This document shows positions 13,868 to 24,371 of a stretch of DNA of 64,000 nt, in pieces; positions within the stretch are counted from its first letter, which is position 1, and every line of letters begins with the position of its first letter. The DNA is from Silene latifolia (taxonomy: Eukaryota > Streptophyta > Magnoliopsida > Caryophyllales > Caryophyllaceae). The notes beneath the pieces were generated by a model. The model did not search any database. It saw nothing but the letters and a program-made list of their open reading frames with translations, and was not told the origin of the DNA. The stretch spans positions 196,605,325-196,669,324 of the forward strand of contig NC_133536.1 of assembly GCF_048544455.1 (NCBI RefSeq). Direction: 5' to 3'. Made by a program: the position numbers and the translations under genes.

Positions 13868-15690
13868 TTGGTATCAACAAACCAAGATTTTGCTTGAATG
13901 TTCCTTGCTTCTTTAAACTTCAACCAATTCCTCAATCAATTTGGGATTTTCGAAATTTTGCCCAAACCCTAGAAAATTGATTTAATTTGTGAGGAAATTG
14001 ATGTTTAGATGGTCTTTTTGTTGATGAAGGAGTATTTTAATCTTGTTTTGAGCAAGTTTTGTTTGGATTGTGGTGAATTTTGTTGAGAAATTGATGTTTT
14101 TGAATGAGGGGATTTGAGGGTTGAAGTGGGAGAAAATGTATGTGTTTGTGTTTTTGAAAGATAGAAATGAATTAGGAAGGAAGGGGTGTCCTGTGTTTTG
14201 CTTAAGTAACAGGCCGGGACGATCGAATTTATGACGGGACGCACGGATTGTCGTACAGGACATCCTGAAATAACAAACCAGTGCTGGGATGCGCGGATTT
14301 GTTTCAGCTCGAGCGGATTCTTGCTGGGACGCTCGAATTGTTCCCGGGACGTGCATATTTTATTACAGCAAAATTTTATAAACTTGAAGGCTCCCAGGGC
14401 CCGTGGATTGGTGTCAAGACGAGCGTCCTAATGTTGGGGACGAGCGTCTTGATGCTGTTTTGCGCAGATTTCTTTACAGGACGTCTCCTTTAATTTGAAC
14501 TTTCCCAGCTCCCACGTCCTAAGGCTAGGACGCGCAGATTATGCCTGGGGACGCTCGACTCCTCTTCAGCTCCCACGAGCTCTGATCTGCTCGTGGGGAT
14601 TCCTTTTCCCATGTCATTTTTCCTTTCTTTCCTTTGTTAAATATTGTGGGTTGTACTACAAAGGCTTGGTTATTCTAGGCATTTGCCATCCCCACACTTG
14701 ATCAAACACTATACATCAAAACACATTAAAATACCTCCCTCACTTGCTCTTGTGTGAAAAATCTTGATCAAAGCACAAAAATTCAAATCCAAAAATGACA
14801 AAGATGCAATAAAGGAAATTAAATGCTAGTTAAGGGATTAGAATATTTAAAAATGGTGGTTTAGGAAGGACTCCACCAAACTCTCATACTTGGATGAGAT
14901 GTCAATGGGGGCAAAGCCAAGGTGTTGTTGATGTTGCCCAACACCTTGTAAAAGTAGTCGAAGTCTTGCTCATTTTCATGATAAATATCTTGCATAGATC
15001 ATTGTGCATTGTTTTCTTCATTGTTGTAGTCCGAGTCAAAGTGGTGACAAGGATCCAAAAAGCCTTGGTCTAAGGTTATAGCATTTCCAATCTAAGGATT
15101 GACTAATCCTTCAAATTTGTCGTCCCGTAGACCACAAAATTCACTAGCTTATTCCCCAATGATGTCATGAGTTTACAAGAGCAAATCTCCTTTCTTGTTG
15201 TCATGGCCAATGAGGCCTTCTTCATTACTTGTTATGATGGCTGAGCTATTCAAGTTCTCATTGTTGAAAATTCCTTACTCTCCGAATAGAGCAACTTGAA
15301 GGTCATACACTTTGTTTTTCCATATGGGTGGTGTTTCTTTACCCGTAGCTTGATCTTTGCATAGAGATTCTAACTTCTCAATCACTTTCTCGGCTACAGT
15401 GATCGACCATGAAGCATGGCTCATGTAGTCGGGGAGCTCTCATTATTTTGTCAAGATTGAAAGTAATTGTCTCGTCCCCTACTTTAAGTGTGAGCTCTCT
15501 ATATTTCACATCGAGTACCGCTCCCGCGGTATGCAAGAAAGGTCTTCCTAAAATGATAGGAATGTTGGAATCCTCCTCCATGTCTACAATGACAAAGTCT
15601 ACCGGGATGAAGAATTTGTCAATTCTCACGGGCACATTCTCCCATACCCCTAGAGGTATCTTTGTTGATCGATCCACCATAGGAGTAGGC
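13868..15690 (-). repeat. Tandemly repeated Athila interior block, copy 1
   Basis: This block matches 15813-21100 once the CACTA insertion is removed. Shared landmarks are the T-rich stretch with TTGTTGATGAAGGAGTA, the GACGCTCG/GACGAGCGTC motif cluster (14215-14580), the stretch with ATTAAAATACCTCCCT, the acidic region, and the protease-linker sequence ending at VDRSTKIPLGVW. Each unit is about 1.9 kb. Confidence 0.75.
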
Positions 15691-15812
15691 GCCTCTTGAC
15701 TTTCCACTTTTTCTTGTTCTACCACCATAGCCTTTGAGGCTTGAAGAGCTTGTTGCCTCTTTGAAAGATTTGATTTTGTGGGTGCCTTGTTTCCAACTTT
15801 AGTCCTTGCCAT
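15378..15812 (-). pseudogene. Chimeric ORF at the repeat junction (env-like start joined to protease-linker)
   Basis: 144 codons. The first about 45 (MARTKVGNKAP, NLSKRQQ) match the start of the env-like ORF at 13867. The remainder, from VDRSTKIPLGVW on, matches the protease-to-RT linker at 20624-21060. The fusion point coincides with the join of the two tandem blocks, so the ORF is a by-product of the duplication. Seen directly by comparing the two translated regions. Nothing suggests a function. Confidence 0.7.
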
Positions 15813-16189
15813 TGTTCTTCTCCTTTTAAGATTGTATCAACAAACCAAAGTTTTTCTTAGATGCTCCTAGAATCCCCAAGCTTCAATGAATCCCTAATCG
15901 ATTTAGGATTTTCGAAATTGCCTTGTAACCCTATAAAATCGATTCAATTTTTGAGGATTTTGGTGTTTTGATGGCTTCTTGTTGATGAAGGAGTAATTTG
16001 ATTATGTTTTGAGGAAGTTTGGATTTGATTTGGGTGAATTTGGTTGAGGAAATTATGTTTTATGGATGAGGGTTTTGAATGTGTGTTTGTGTTTTGAAAG
16101 AATGAAATGAATTGGGGAAGAGGGGTTTTAAATCCCGTGTTATGGTCTTTCAGCAGCAAGAGACGAGCACTACAAGAAAAATCATTTTG

Positions 16190-16375
16190 GGTGACGAAAA
16201 GGTTTTGTATGTGCAACAAATTATTTATTCGTCGCACAATAATGCTAATATGGGCGACAAACAAATTTTCGTCGCACAATAACATACTTTGTGCAACAAA
16301 CGCCAATTTTGTTGCCCAAATATCTTATTGGGCGACGAAATTATTTAATTTGTTGCCTTTGCTCGAAAAAAAAAG
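16190..16375. repeat. Left subterminal repeats of the CACTA element
   Basis: Repeated short units alternating between CGTCGCACAATA, GTGCAACAAA and GGGCGACGAAA. In En/Spm elements such subterminal repeats bind the element's own regulatory protein. That role is inferred here from position. Confidence 0.75.
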
Positions 16376-16439
16376 GCGCAATTACCTCCCTCCTAAAATT
16401 TCCGCTTAAAACAAAAAAAAAAATCTCGCCTCATATATA

Positions 16440-16766
16440 CTCCCTCCTATTCTTCTTTTTCTTCCCCTTTGGATGGGGCACAATATTTAAGGAAGTGAAT
16501 AAAATATGAATTGTGAATTGGGTGGGGTTTGGTGATAGGAGAGAGGAATGAATAAAATAAGGAATTGTGAGTTGGGTGGGGTTTGGTGATAGGAGAGAGA
16601 AATGAATAATTATGAATTAAATAAGAAATTGTGAGTTGGGTGGGGTTTGGTGATAGGAGAGAGGAATGAATAAAATAAGATTAAAAGTTTCCAAAAAAGG
16701 AAAGGGGAAGAAAACCTGAATAATCCGTTTTAGGAAATAGGGAAGAAAATAGAGAATAGGAGGGAG
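16440..16766. mobile_element. MITE with CTCCCTCC ends and internal tandem repeats
   Basis: Starts CTCCCTCCTATTCTTC and ends GAATAGGAGGGAG, with TA on both sides (16438-16439 and 16767-16768). The ends are inverted repeats of the Stowaway (Tc1/mariner) type. At 16500-16680 a unit of about 60 bp containing GAGTTGGGTGGGGTTTGG is repeated three times, which lengthens the element beyond usual Stowaway size. It lies inside the CACTA element and is therefore younger. Confidence 0.75.
16500..16682. repeat. Internal tandem repeat of the MITE (three units of about 60 bp)
   Basis: Each unit contains GGTGGGGTTTGGTGATAGGA followed by GAGAG and AATGAATAA. The three copies differ by a few bases, and the middle unit has a short extra AATTA-type stretch. 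Confidence 0.8.
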
Positions 16767-16789
16767 TATCTTACAGTACAGTTCATTTA

Positions 16790-17639
16790 ATCCCCAGGAT
16801 CTTCACTACAACCCTAATTTCTCTTCTATGGCAACAAAATACTCTCAACCAAACATCTCGCCTCTGTTGAAATAGTCTCCCGTCTACGGTCGCGCTCCGT
16901 TTACTGTCGCCATCATGAGATTAAAGCATCTTTGACTATCTATAACCAGGTTTGTTTTCAAAGGTATAATTTAATTTGAGTGATTTGATTTGTTTTATTT
17001 CAACAATGAATTTTAGGGTTTTTGGTTCAAATTAAAGATCCAATTTCATTATGGTGGGTACTTGAATTCAGTGAAAATTTGTAGAATGTGATTGATATAA
17101 TTTGGCATGTTGTTGAGAATACGACCTAAATTAGGGTTTTTAGGTCAAATTTGTGCCTTTCTATTTTCAATCAATTTTATTTTGTTTCACAGTTTAATTT
17201 CAATCTAATGTTTACTAAATTATGGAATTTATATTCTATATGAGTTATTAGGGGTAATTTGTAATATTTTTAATCAAACCCAAAAAAAAGCTTGTCATCA
17301 TTCTTTAGATTAAAACTCGATCAATTGGTTAATTCACAGCTTTTCCTTAATTTTTTTTTTTGATATCGGATTATAGTATGTGAGTTTGGAATTCTGGATG
17401 AGGCAGAAGCTTTGCGTTTGCCTTGTGCTTTAAACCATTACTTTGTATGTGGCGACTGGCGAGTTTTTAGTTTTAACTGTTGGTGTTTGGGTTTTCCCAT
17501 AAACTAATTGTATTTTGTATAAGAGATTGAATTTCCTTATGTTGCAACTCTTGCAAGTGATGTGGGTTATCTTAGCTCGTTCAGTGATTGAGTCGTAGTA
17601 CTCATGCCTGTACTATGGTTAACCAAGCTGTGTTTTCAG
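16790..17639 (+). other. Captured genomic sequence upstream of the bZIP exon
   Basis: This stretch looks like a plant 5' UTR followed by intron. CTATAACCAG is followed by GTTTGTTTT, a plausible donor. The remainder is T-rich and ends in TGTGTTTTCAG, a good acceptor directly before the bZIP exon at 17640. No ATG-initiated frame of length. Which gene the UTR-like part came from is not clear. It may be the same bZIP gene or another. Confidence 0.4.
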
Positions 17640-17765
17640 GTAGAACAACTTGGTGGAGAGAATGTGACTCTCTTTAAGCAACTGACGGAGGCAACACATC
17701 AGCTCAAAGACGGGTTCACTAACAACAAAGTGCTTAAGTCAGGTGTCGAAGCTTTGAGAGCTAAG
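17640..17765 (+). pseudogene. Captured exon of a group-C bZIP transcription factor (leucine zipper)
   Basis: A 126-nt open stretch between TTTTCAG and GTACAC, both good splice sites, encodes 42 residues. They include [15 protein letters not shown] and [15 protein letters not shown]. These match the leucine-zipper exon of plant group-C bZIP proteins (the bZIP9/10/25/63 kind), where [15 protein letters not shown] is highly conserved. The basic DNA-binding region is not visible upstream in the element. The piece is therefore a fragment carried by the CACTA, not a working gene. If transcribed and translated, it could in principle yield a dimerisation-only peptide. That is speculation. Confidence 0.75.
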
Positions 17766-17995
17766 GTACACCCCTAGTTTAAATACATTGTAAATTAAGT
17801 GGCGTAAAAAGAAAATATCAGATATAGAGGTTCAGCGTTCAGTAGTACATATAGTTCAAAAGTCTTAACATAATTTTTGAACTTCCGAGAACTTAAATTT
17901 GGTAAAATATGATGTATATTTGATTCAATGTTTGAAATATGGATGCTATTTGTGAACTGTGATGACCAGAGTGTAGTCTGAAGACATGGTAATTG

Positions 17996-18076
17996 GCTGA
18001 AGACATGGTTACTCGAGGATCATTATCATGTAGTCTGAACCATCTAATTCAGACTCAACTCAACTCAGATAATGAA
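17996..18076 (+). pseudogene. Captured next exon of the same bZIP gene
   Basis: Encodes AEDMVTRGSLSCSLNHLIQ followed by TQLNSDNE. This matches the sequence directly after the zipper in group-C bZIPs (VKLAEDMV, then RGSLTCSLNQLLQ). The two pieces are separated by about 230 bp, as two neighbouring exons with their intron would be. An additional GTCTGAAGACATGGTAATT just before it looks like a small local duplication across the exon start. It is degraded, and no clear stop or end is identified. Confidence 0.7.
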
Positions 18077-18951
18077 TACTCATAAATTGGTTGTGTTGTC
18101 AAAAATGGACTATATAGTTCATATTGGATGACTAGAGTGTTAAAAGCAGGTGTAGAATGTGTATATAGTATGAAGAAACCAACTAACATAGATGATGTTG
18201 ATTGTGGCGGTGGATGATTGAAAGTACATTCATTCTACTCCTATTTGGTTTCTTTCTGTTTTCAAATTTGATGGTTGATTTCTCAAGGGGTATCCATAAC
18301 ATGATAAGTTCTATAGCATTAGTATTTCGTAATAAAGAGCTTCCGACTTAAATAACAAACATTTGTAAAAATAGTTTAGATTAACTCTATTCTTTTGTTT
18401 TTGATTCCGTTGGAAAAGAAAAAGACTCACTTATCTTGTTAATGCTCTTTTTATTATGCGTAATAGTCATTCGATACATTCGACACAATTGTTTTTCACA
18501 ATTTTTATCATCAATAGGTCTTGGTATAGACGGGTGGAGCGAACAGACGGGTAAAGACCTCTAATAAAATGGGTAGGGGGGACAAGGTGGGGCATCCTCC
18601 ATGTGCTTCCCACTTTATGACAAATGGATATTTTGTGAGGGAAAATGGTATCCGTCTATACGTATAGACGGATTGTATCCGTCTATAATGAGAATTTGTG
18701 TTTTATCATTGGGAACTTCTTATATTCATGTTGTTAACATAAATTTAAGGTTGCATCTATTCGACGTCCTTTCGTGCAATTTTATCAATGTTGTGTTTAC
18801 ATACGCTAGCTAAATTGTAAGACACCGAAATAAAAACCTATTCCAATGTGAAGTTTGTACCATGTGCTGTAAATTTATGTATTTTTCTAGTTTTTAGTAG
18901 GTTTACAAATGAAGACTCATATATTTTTCTTCTTTCTGTTGTGTGGTTGTA
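18077..18951 (+). other. Captured or unassigned CACTA interior
   Basis: No long reading frame or recognised domain. It contains a perfect 20-bp palindrome at 18652-18671 and related TCCGTCTATA/TATAGACGG words at 18530-18690, the footprint of a small palindromic MITE-like repeat. Confidence 0.45.
18652..18671. repeat. Perfect 20-bp palindrome
   Basis: CCGTCTATACGTATAGACGG equals its own reverse complement. Partial copies of the same word (TATAGACGGGTGG, TCCGTCTATAATGAG) lie within 130 bp on both sides, consistent with a small inverted-repeat element. Confidence 0.8.
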
Positions 18952-18952
18952 G

Positions 18953-19011
18953 GGAACTTTACACGCTCTTTGTGAGGATTTGAATATCCCCTTCAGCTTG
19001 CTATGCTCAAG
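18953..19011 (+). pseudogene. Exon-like fragment of unknown origin inside the CACTA
   Basis: A stretch between GGTTGTAG and GTAAG reads GTLHALCEDLNIPFSLL in one frame and has the look of a short internal exon. I do not recognise the family. It could be a further exon of the captured bZIP gene, a second captured gene, or chance. Confidence 0.3.
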
Positions 19012-19284
19012 TAAGAAATTTGCCCGATGGAATGGAAGATCTTTTATGGTGACATTTTTTTGTTGTTGAAGTCTAGTTCATCCATGTTGAAGTTAGTAGT
19101 TATAACCATAGGCTTCACTTGTGGTACATTATATCTCTTTTTGGTCCATTGGATGGATAAGAATTATGTATGGCTACTAATGATACGATGTATGAAAATG
19201 ATCCATTTTACCGAAATGAATGGCTAAAGTTTGAAGTACTGAATTGCATATTAAATTTCTAATTTTTGCGGAAAAAAAAATATT

Positions 19285-19700
19285 GCTGCAAAACTCAAGG
19301 CATAGGCAACGAACAAATTGGCGCGTAAAACTCTATTTTAGACAACGATATGTATATATTGTCGCACTAAAAGTTCGATATGGGCAACGAAAGTCAACTT
19401 AAGGCAACGAACATATTGACGCCTAAAAGTCTATTTTGGGCGACGATATGGTAGTTGTTGCACTAAAAGTCCAATATGGGCGACGAAATAATTTGACGCC
19501 CAAAACTCAACTTAGGGCAACTAAATACCATTTGTTGCACAAGGAATGAAAGGGCAACGAAAATTCATTTTGTTGCACAAAATAGAAAGGGCGTCGAGGT
19601 TTGGGCGACGACACCGCGACGAAGTTATTTTCGTTGCACAAATGCATGGGCGACGAAATTGGCACTTTGTGCAACGAAATGTTTTGTCGCCCAAAGTGTT
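19285..19700. repeat. Right subterminal repeats of the CACTA element
   Basis: About ten units around GGGCGACGA, GGCAACGAA and TTGTTGCACAA, mirroring the left end at 16190-16375. A good landmark for the element and its likely transposase-binding zone. Confidence 0.75.
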
Positions 19701-21132
19701 TTTTCTTGTAGTGGAGCGAATTCCTCAGGAGACGCTCGGATCATAAGACAGACAGCTTGAAGTTTCTAACCTGTGCTGAGACGCGCAGATTCTGCCGAAG
19801 ACGAGCGTCTTTCAGCTGGAGACGAGCATCTTTCCCTAGGGACGCGCTCGGATTTTAAGACAGTGTGAAACTTTAAATTTTGAAGTAGCCAGGACGCGCA
19901 GATTTTTCCTGAGACGAGCGTCTTCTGGCCTGAGACGAGCGTCTTCTCCTATACCCATGGGTTCACTTCCACCCGTGGGGATCTTTATATCCCATGTTAT
20001 TTCTTCTTCATTCCTTTGTTCATCATGGTGGGTGCACTACGAAGGCTCGGATAGCGTAGGCAATTGCTATCCCCACACTAGTCCAAACACTACACATCAA
20101 GAAACATTAAAATACCTCCCTTACTTTCTCTCTTTATGAAAGTCTTGATCAAAACATAAAAGTATAAATCCAAAATTGACAAAAATGCAATAGAAAAAGT
20201 AAAATGCAAGTTAAGGGGTTAGAATATTTACAAGTGGTGGTTTAGGGAGGATTCCACCAAACTCTCATTCTTTGATGAGATGTCAAGGGGGCATAGCCAA
20301 GGTGTTGTTTATGTTGCTCAACACCTTGTAGAATTAGTCAAAGGCTTGTTCATTTTTATTAAAAAGGTCTTCAATAGAGCTTTGCACATTGTGTTCTTCA
20401 TTGTGGTGACTTGAATCAATATGATCACCAAAGCCTTGGTCTAGGATCATAGCATTACCAATATAAGGATTGACCAATCCTTCAAATTCATCATCCCATA
20501 AACCACAAATTTCATCTACTTGCTCCCCAATATTATCATGAGTTGACAAGAGCAACTCCTCTTTCTTGTTGTTATGGTCAATGAGGCCTTCTTCATTACT
20601 CGTCATGATTGGTGATGAGCCATTCAACTCTCATTCTTGTTGAAATTTCCTTGCCCTCCGGATAGAGCATCTTGAGGATTATCCACTTTCTTCTTCCATA
20701 TGGGTGGTGAGTCTTTACCCATAACTTGGTCTTTGCATGGAGATGCCAACTTCTTCCTATCACTTTGTCGGCTATAATGATCAATCTTGAAACATGGCTC
20801 ATGTAGTCGGGGAGCTCTCATTGTCTTGTCAAGGTTGAAAGTAATTGTCTCATCCCCCACTTCAAGTGTAAGTTCTCCGTGTTTCACATCAATTACCGCT
20901 CCCGCGGTGTGCGAGAAAGGTCTTCCTAAAATGATATGAATGTTATAATCTTCCTCCATATCTACAATGACAAAGTCTACCGAGATGAAGAATTTTCCAA
21001 TTCTCACGGGCACATCCTCCCATACCCCTAAAGGTATCTTTGTTGATCGATCAACCATTTTAAGAGTAATATTAGTGAATTTGACCTCTCCCATTCCTAG
21101 CCTCTTGCATACCGCGTATGGCATGACACTTA

Positions 21133-22186
21133 TGTGGGAAATATCGGTATACTTCATCAAGAATTCGGATTATAACGAAATTATAATTATTAAATTGCTA
21201 GTCATAAATGAAATTGCATAAACAAAAAGAATAGAGATTTAGAATTAACATTTGGTCCTAGCAATTTGGCCTAAGAACAATATCGAAATCGATATTCTCC
21301 TAATCGTAGCACCCAAAATGCTATGAGAAATGCCTCTTTTTTTGCTAGAATAGATCCCCAATTTCTTGTGAATTTAGGGTTTTTTTGATGTGAGAATTAG
21401 GTCAAAAATTAGGTTGGAAAAACTGATTCCCCTCTTCCCCTTTAAACCGTGTAAAAGGGAGTGAATTAGGGTAGAATTTTTTTCTTTCCTTTTTCTTTTT
21501 ATTTGACCGAGTAACCAAAAACAAATAAGGATAAAATCCTCTTATTTTTAGTTGTTATCTTAATGTATAAAAAGTGTGTATATTTTATAAATTGTCAATT
21601 ATGTCGACATGTATTAATAAGTCCACACACAACAGCTTACAGTTGATTTATTAATACCGGTCTGTCAACATTTATTATGTCAATATCGTATAATATATAC
21701 ATTAACTATAAATATCGCATATTTATAATTTTCTTATTAAATACAACTGTTTATGCTTAATTACGAATTAACATCTTAATTCGTTTAAGTTAACATTATA
21801 TACATTAATTAAATATAACAGTTTATATTCAATTTTACGAATTAACAATTAATTCGTCTCAGCTTATTTAATTGTATTAAATAATCGTCTCATCATCACA
21901 TTGACTAACTGTTTAGTCAAATACATGGACTAACCTTTTAGTCATACAAGGCATCAATGTGATTACATTTTCATATAATCACATCTCTCAAACACATCCT
22001 TTAGGTGTGACTTTTAGGAACCAGTTGATCACCGCCATCAGTATGATAATAACGTCAAACTTCTAGCAAGCCAACCGTTATTAAGTAAACGTTAATCAAC
22101 TTTTAAACTACTAAGTATACCCTTGTGAACCTATAAGAGATTTATAAATGTTATCACACTAATTGTAGAGGGCACTAGCTCCAACA
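21133..22186 (-). mobile_element. Solo LTR (copia-like) inside the Athila protease region
   Basis: 1054 bp, read on the minus strand from TGTTGGAGCTAGTGCCC to TTTCCCACA. It is flanked by the 5-bp duplication ACTTA (21128-21132 and 22187-22191) and has no internal region. The Athila protease coding sequence lies on both sides of it. The TGTTGGAGCTAGTGCCC start is like LTRs of large copia elements, but with no interior the superfamily is an inference. A solo LTR arises by recombination between the two LTRs of a complete element. Confidence 0.85.
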
Positions 22187-22522
22187 ACTTACACTTGCTC
22201 CAAGGTCACATAATGCTTTGTTGATTGAAGTGTCGCCAATGGTACATGGAATAGAAAAACTTCCTGGGTCTTTGAGCTTTGGAGGGGAACTCCCTTGAAG
22301 AATAGCACTACTCACTTTGGTAAAGGCAATAATCTCCAACTTTCGGATGGATTTCTTCTTGGTAAGAATATCCTTCATATACTTTGCATAAGCCGGAACA
22401 TGATTGATCAATTCCATGAATGTGATTGAGACTTCTAAGTTCTTTACATTTTCCATGAACTTTCCAAGTTGCTCATCAAACTTAGGCTTAGCTTGACGAC
22501 TTGGGAATGGAAGTCTAATCAC
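22187..22522 (-). pseudogene. Athila aspartic protease region
   Basis: Minus-strand frame with the protease sequence FSIPCTIGDTSINKALCDLGASVS. In Athila elements the catalytic triad is D-L-G rather than D-T-G, and DLGAS is seen here. Upstream sequence (NVKNLEVSITFMELI, VPAYAKYMKDIL) is the usual Athila gag-protease spacer. The frame is interrupted by the solo LTR. Treated as a fossil. Confidence 0.75.
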
Positions 22523-22617
22523 AATAGGCTCTCTTTTTCCTTAGCCTTCTCTTCATTCTTCTTCTTTAAAAGTTCATTGGGGGTAAGATCTACCTCCTTA
22601 GAGTTCTCCACAACTCT

Positions 22618-24233
22618 TTACTTGTCACTAGCATCCACTATATCTTCATCAATCGGCCTCTTCGGCCCCTCATGTCTTGTACCACTTCCCAAATGGATGG
22701 CACTAACTGTCTCATGTCTTGAGGGTACCTTGAGGAGGTAATTGCCCTTTTGTCTTTGAGAGCTAGAAGATGTTAATTGAGTCATTTGGGTCTCAAACAT
22801 TTTGGTGTAGGCAAGTACATTATTGATGGTGATTTCCTTAGCTTGGCTATATATATTTTTGCATTTGGGTGAAGAATTCTTGTTGGTTCTTTTGTATTTG
22901 GATGACCGCTTTTTGAACATTAAAGCCTTGGTCATTGGATTGGTTGTAGGAAGGTTGATTTTGATATCCTTGACTTTGGTTGAAAAAGGGTCTTTGAGCT
23001 TGATTTCTCATTGGAGGTGGGGTGTATGTTGGTTGGGGGTTTTGGAAATTTTGGCTCTTGTATGAAAGATCTGGATGAAATTTGTTACTCATTATAGTAG
23101 TTGGGATAAGGGGTGTCACTCTTGTATGCTTGGAAAGCATTCACTTGTTCATTTGTTCCCCTACATTCATTTTGCTCATGTCCCAAAGTTCCACAACTTT
23201 CACACACTCCACTTGAAATTGAGGATGAAGCCACCATAGCATTGACATGTTGCTTGGGTGATTTGGAAGCTTCATCAAGCTTAGCCATGGCCTTCTCAAA
23301 CTTTAAATTGACGGTGTCGTTATGAGCACTTAGTTGAGCACCCAATTGTGTGATGGAATCTATCTCATGCTTTCCTCCTCTAGTGGCCTTTTGAGGCCTA
23401 CTATATTGGGATCTATGAACCATCATCTCTTCGATTTGGCCCATGTTTGATTGTCATAAACTTCGGTAAACATCCCATTGGATGCCATATTGAGCACATT
23501 ACGTGAGTCTTTGTATAAGTTGTTCCAAAATTGTTGAACAAGGAACCACTCACTAAGCCCATGGTGTGGAAAAGAACGACAAGTTTCCTTAAATCTCTCC
23601 CATGCTTCATATAATGATTCCTCATCCCTTTGCTTGAACCCGGTTATTTGGGCTCTCAACATATTAGTCTTCTCCGGAGGATAGAATTTCTTTTAGAAGG
23701 AAAGTGCTAGCTTTTCGATGAATCAAACCAAGGGTAGCCTTGTCTAGGCTCTTCAACCATTGCTTTGCGGTACCGATCAAAGAAAAGGTAAACAATACCC
23801 ATCGGATTTGGTCTTGAGTAACTCCGGTTTAAGAAATTGCATCACAATACTCGCAAAAAGTCTCCATATGTTAATGAGGATCTTCACTAGGCATCCCTCC
23901 AAATTGACTTCTCTCAACTAATTGTATGAATGCGGATTTGGCAATGAAATTACCGGTTAAATGTGGTGGTGTTAGAGTACCGTTTGGTAGGTTCTCCTCG
24001 GTTGGTATGGAATGAGATGAAAATTTAGGCATTGTGGGTTGGTTTTGATTTGGCTTATCCTCTTCTTCTCTTGAAAAAGGGTTGATAAACTCAATGTTAT
24101 TTGGTTGAATGTCCACAATCTCTCCAATACCTACAACTCTTGAAGTACCTCTAGCAACTCTTCTATTGTTGGTTAAGGTTCTTTCAATCTCAAAATCAAT
24201 AGGTAAGAAATTACCTTGTGATCTCCTAGTCAT
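22618..24233 (-). pseudogene. Athila gag
   Basis: Starts at the ATG at 24233 (MTRRSQGNFLPIDFEI), about 115 bp after the primer-binding site. The centre (23423-23662) has the retrotrans_gag core (SLYEAWERFKETCRSFPHHG, VQQFWNNLY). The C-terminal third (23085-23444) carries CESCGTLGHEQNEC, the single Athila-type zinc knuckle. A glutamine/asparagine-rich stretch follows (22618-23140). Gag forms the particle and packages element RNA. Broken, with a few lesions. Confidence 0.75.
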
Positions 24234-24350
24234 GCAAAATATCAAACAACTAGAAAACAATTAGAACAGCCTTGAGGAGATTAACTTCCCCAAGGTAAAG
24301 AAAGACACAACTAAAAACAATTAACGAAAATCAAATCAATTAAACACCGT

Positions 24351-24367
24351 CCCCGGCAACGGCACCA
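24351..24367 (-). other. Primer-binding site of the Athila-type element
   Basis: Minus strand reads TGGTGCCGTTGCCGGGG. This differs by one base from the TGGCGCCGTTGCCGGGG typical of Athila/Tat elements. It lies 4 bases inside the LTR end at 24372. Confidence 0.8.
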
Positions 24368-24371
24368 TTTT

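Larger units (their letters stand above)
16168..19713. mobile_element. Non-autonomous CACTA (En/Spm) transposon carrying host gene pieces
   Basis: 3546 bp. It starts CACTACAAGAAAAATC and ends TTTTTTCTTGTAGTG, perfect CACTA-type inverted ends, and is flanked by the 3-bp duplication GAG (16165-16167 and 19714-19716). Subterminal regions on both sides carry many copies of GGGCGACGAAA and TTTGTTGCACAA in both orientations. No transposase is present. The interior looks like genomic plant sequence with introns, including bZIP leucine-zipper exons on the plus strand, so this is a Pack-CACTA-like transduplication. A MITE with internal tandem repeats has inserted at 16440. Confidence 0.92.
15813..21132 (-). 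repeat. Tandemly repeated Athila interior block, copy 2 (split by CACTA)
   Basis: Comprises 15813-16167 and 19714-21132, the diverged partner of 13868-15690. It keeps a 178-codon frame (20624-21160) with the aspartic-protease linker (LGRPF, VDRSTKIPLG) and an acidic frame (20334-20627). The solo LTR was inserted at the left end of the protease frame. Broken. Confidence 0.72.
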
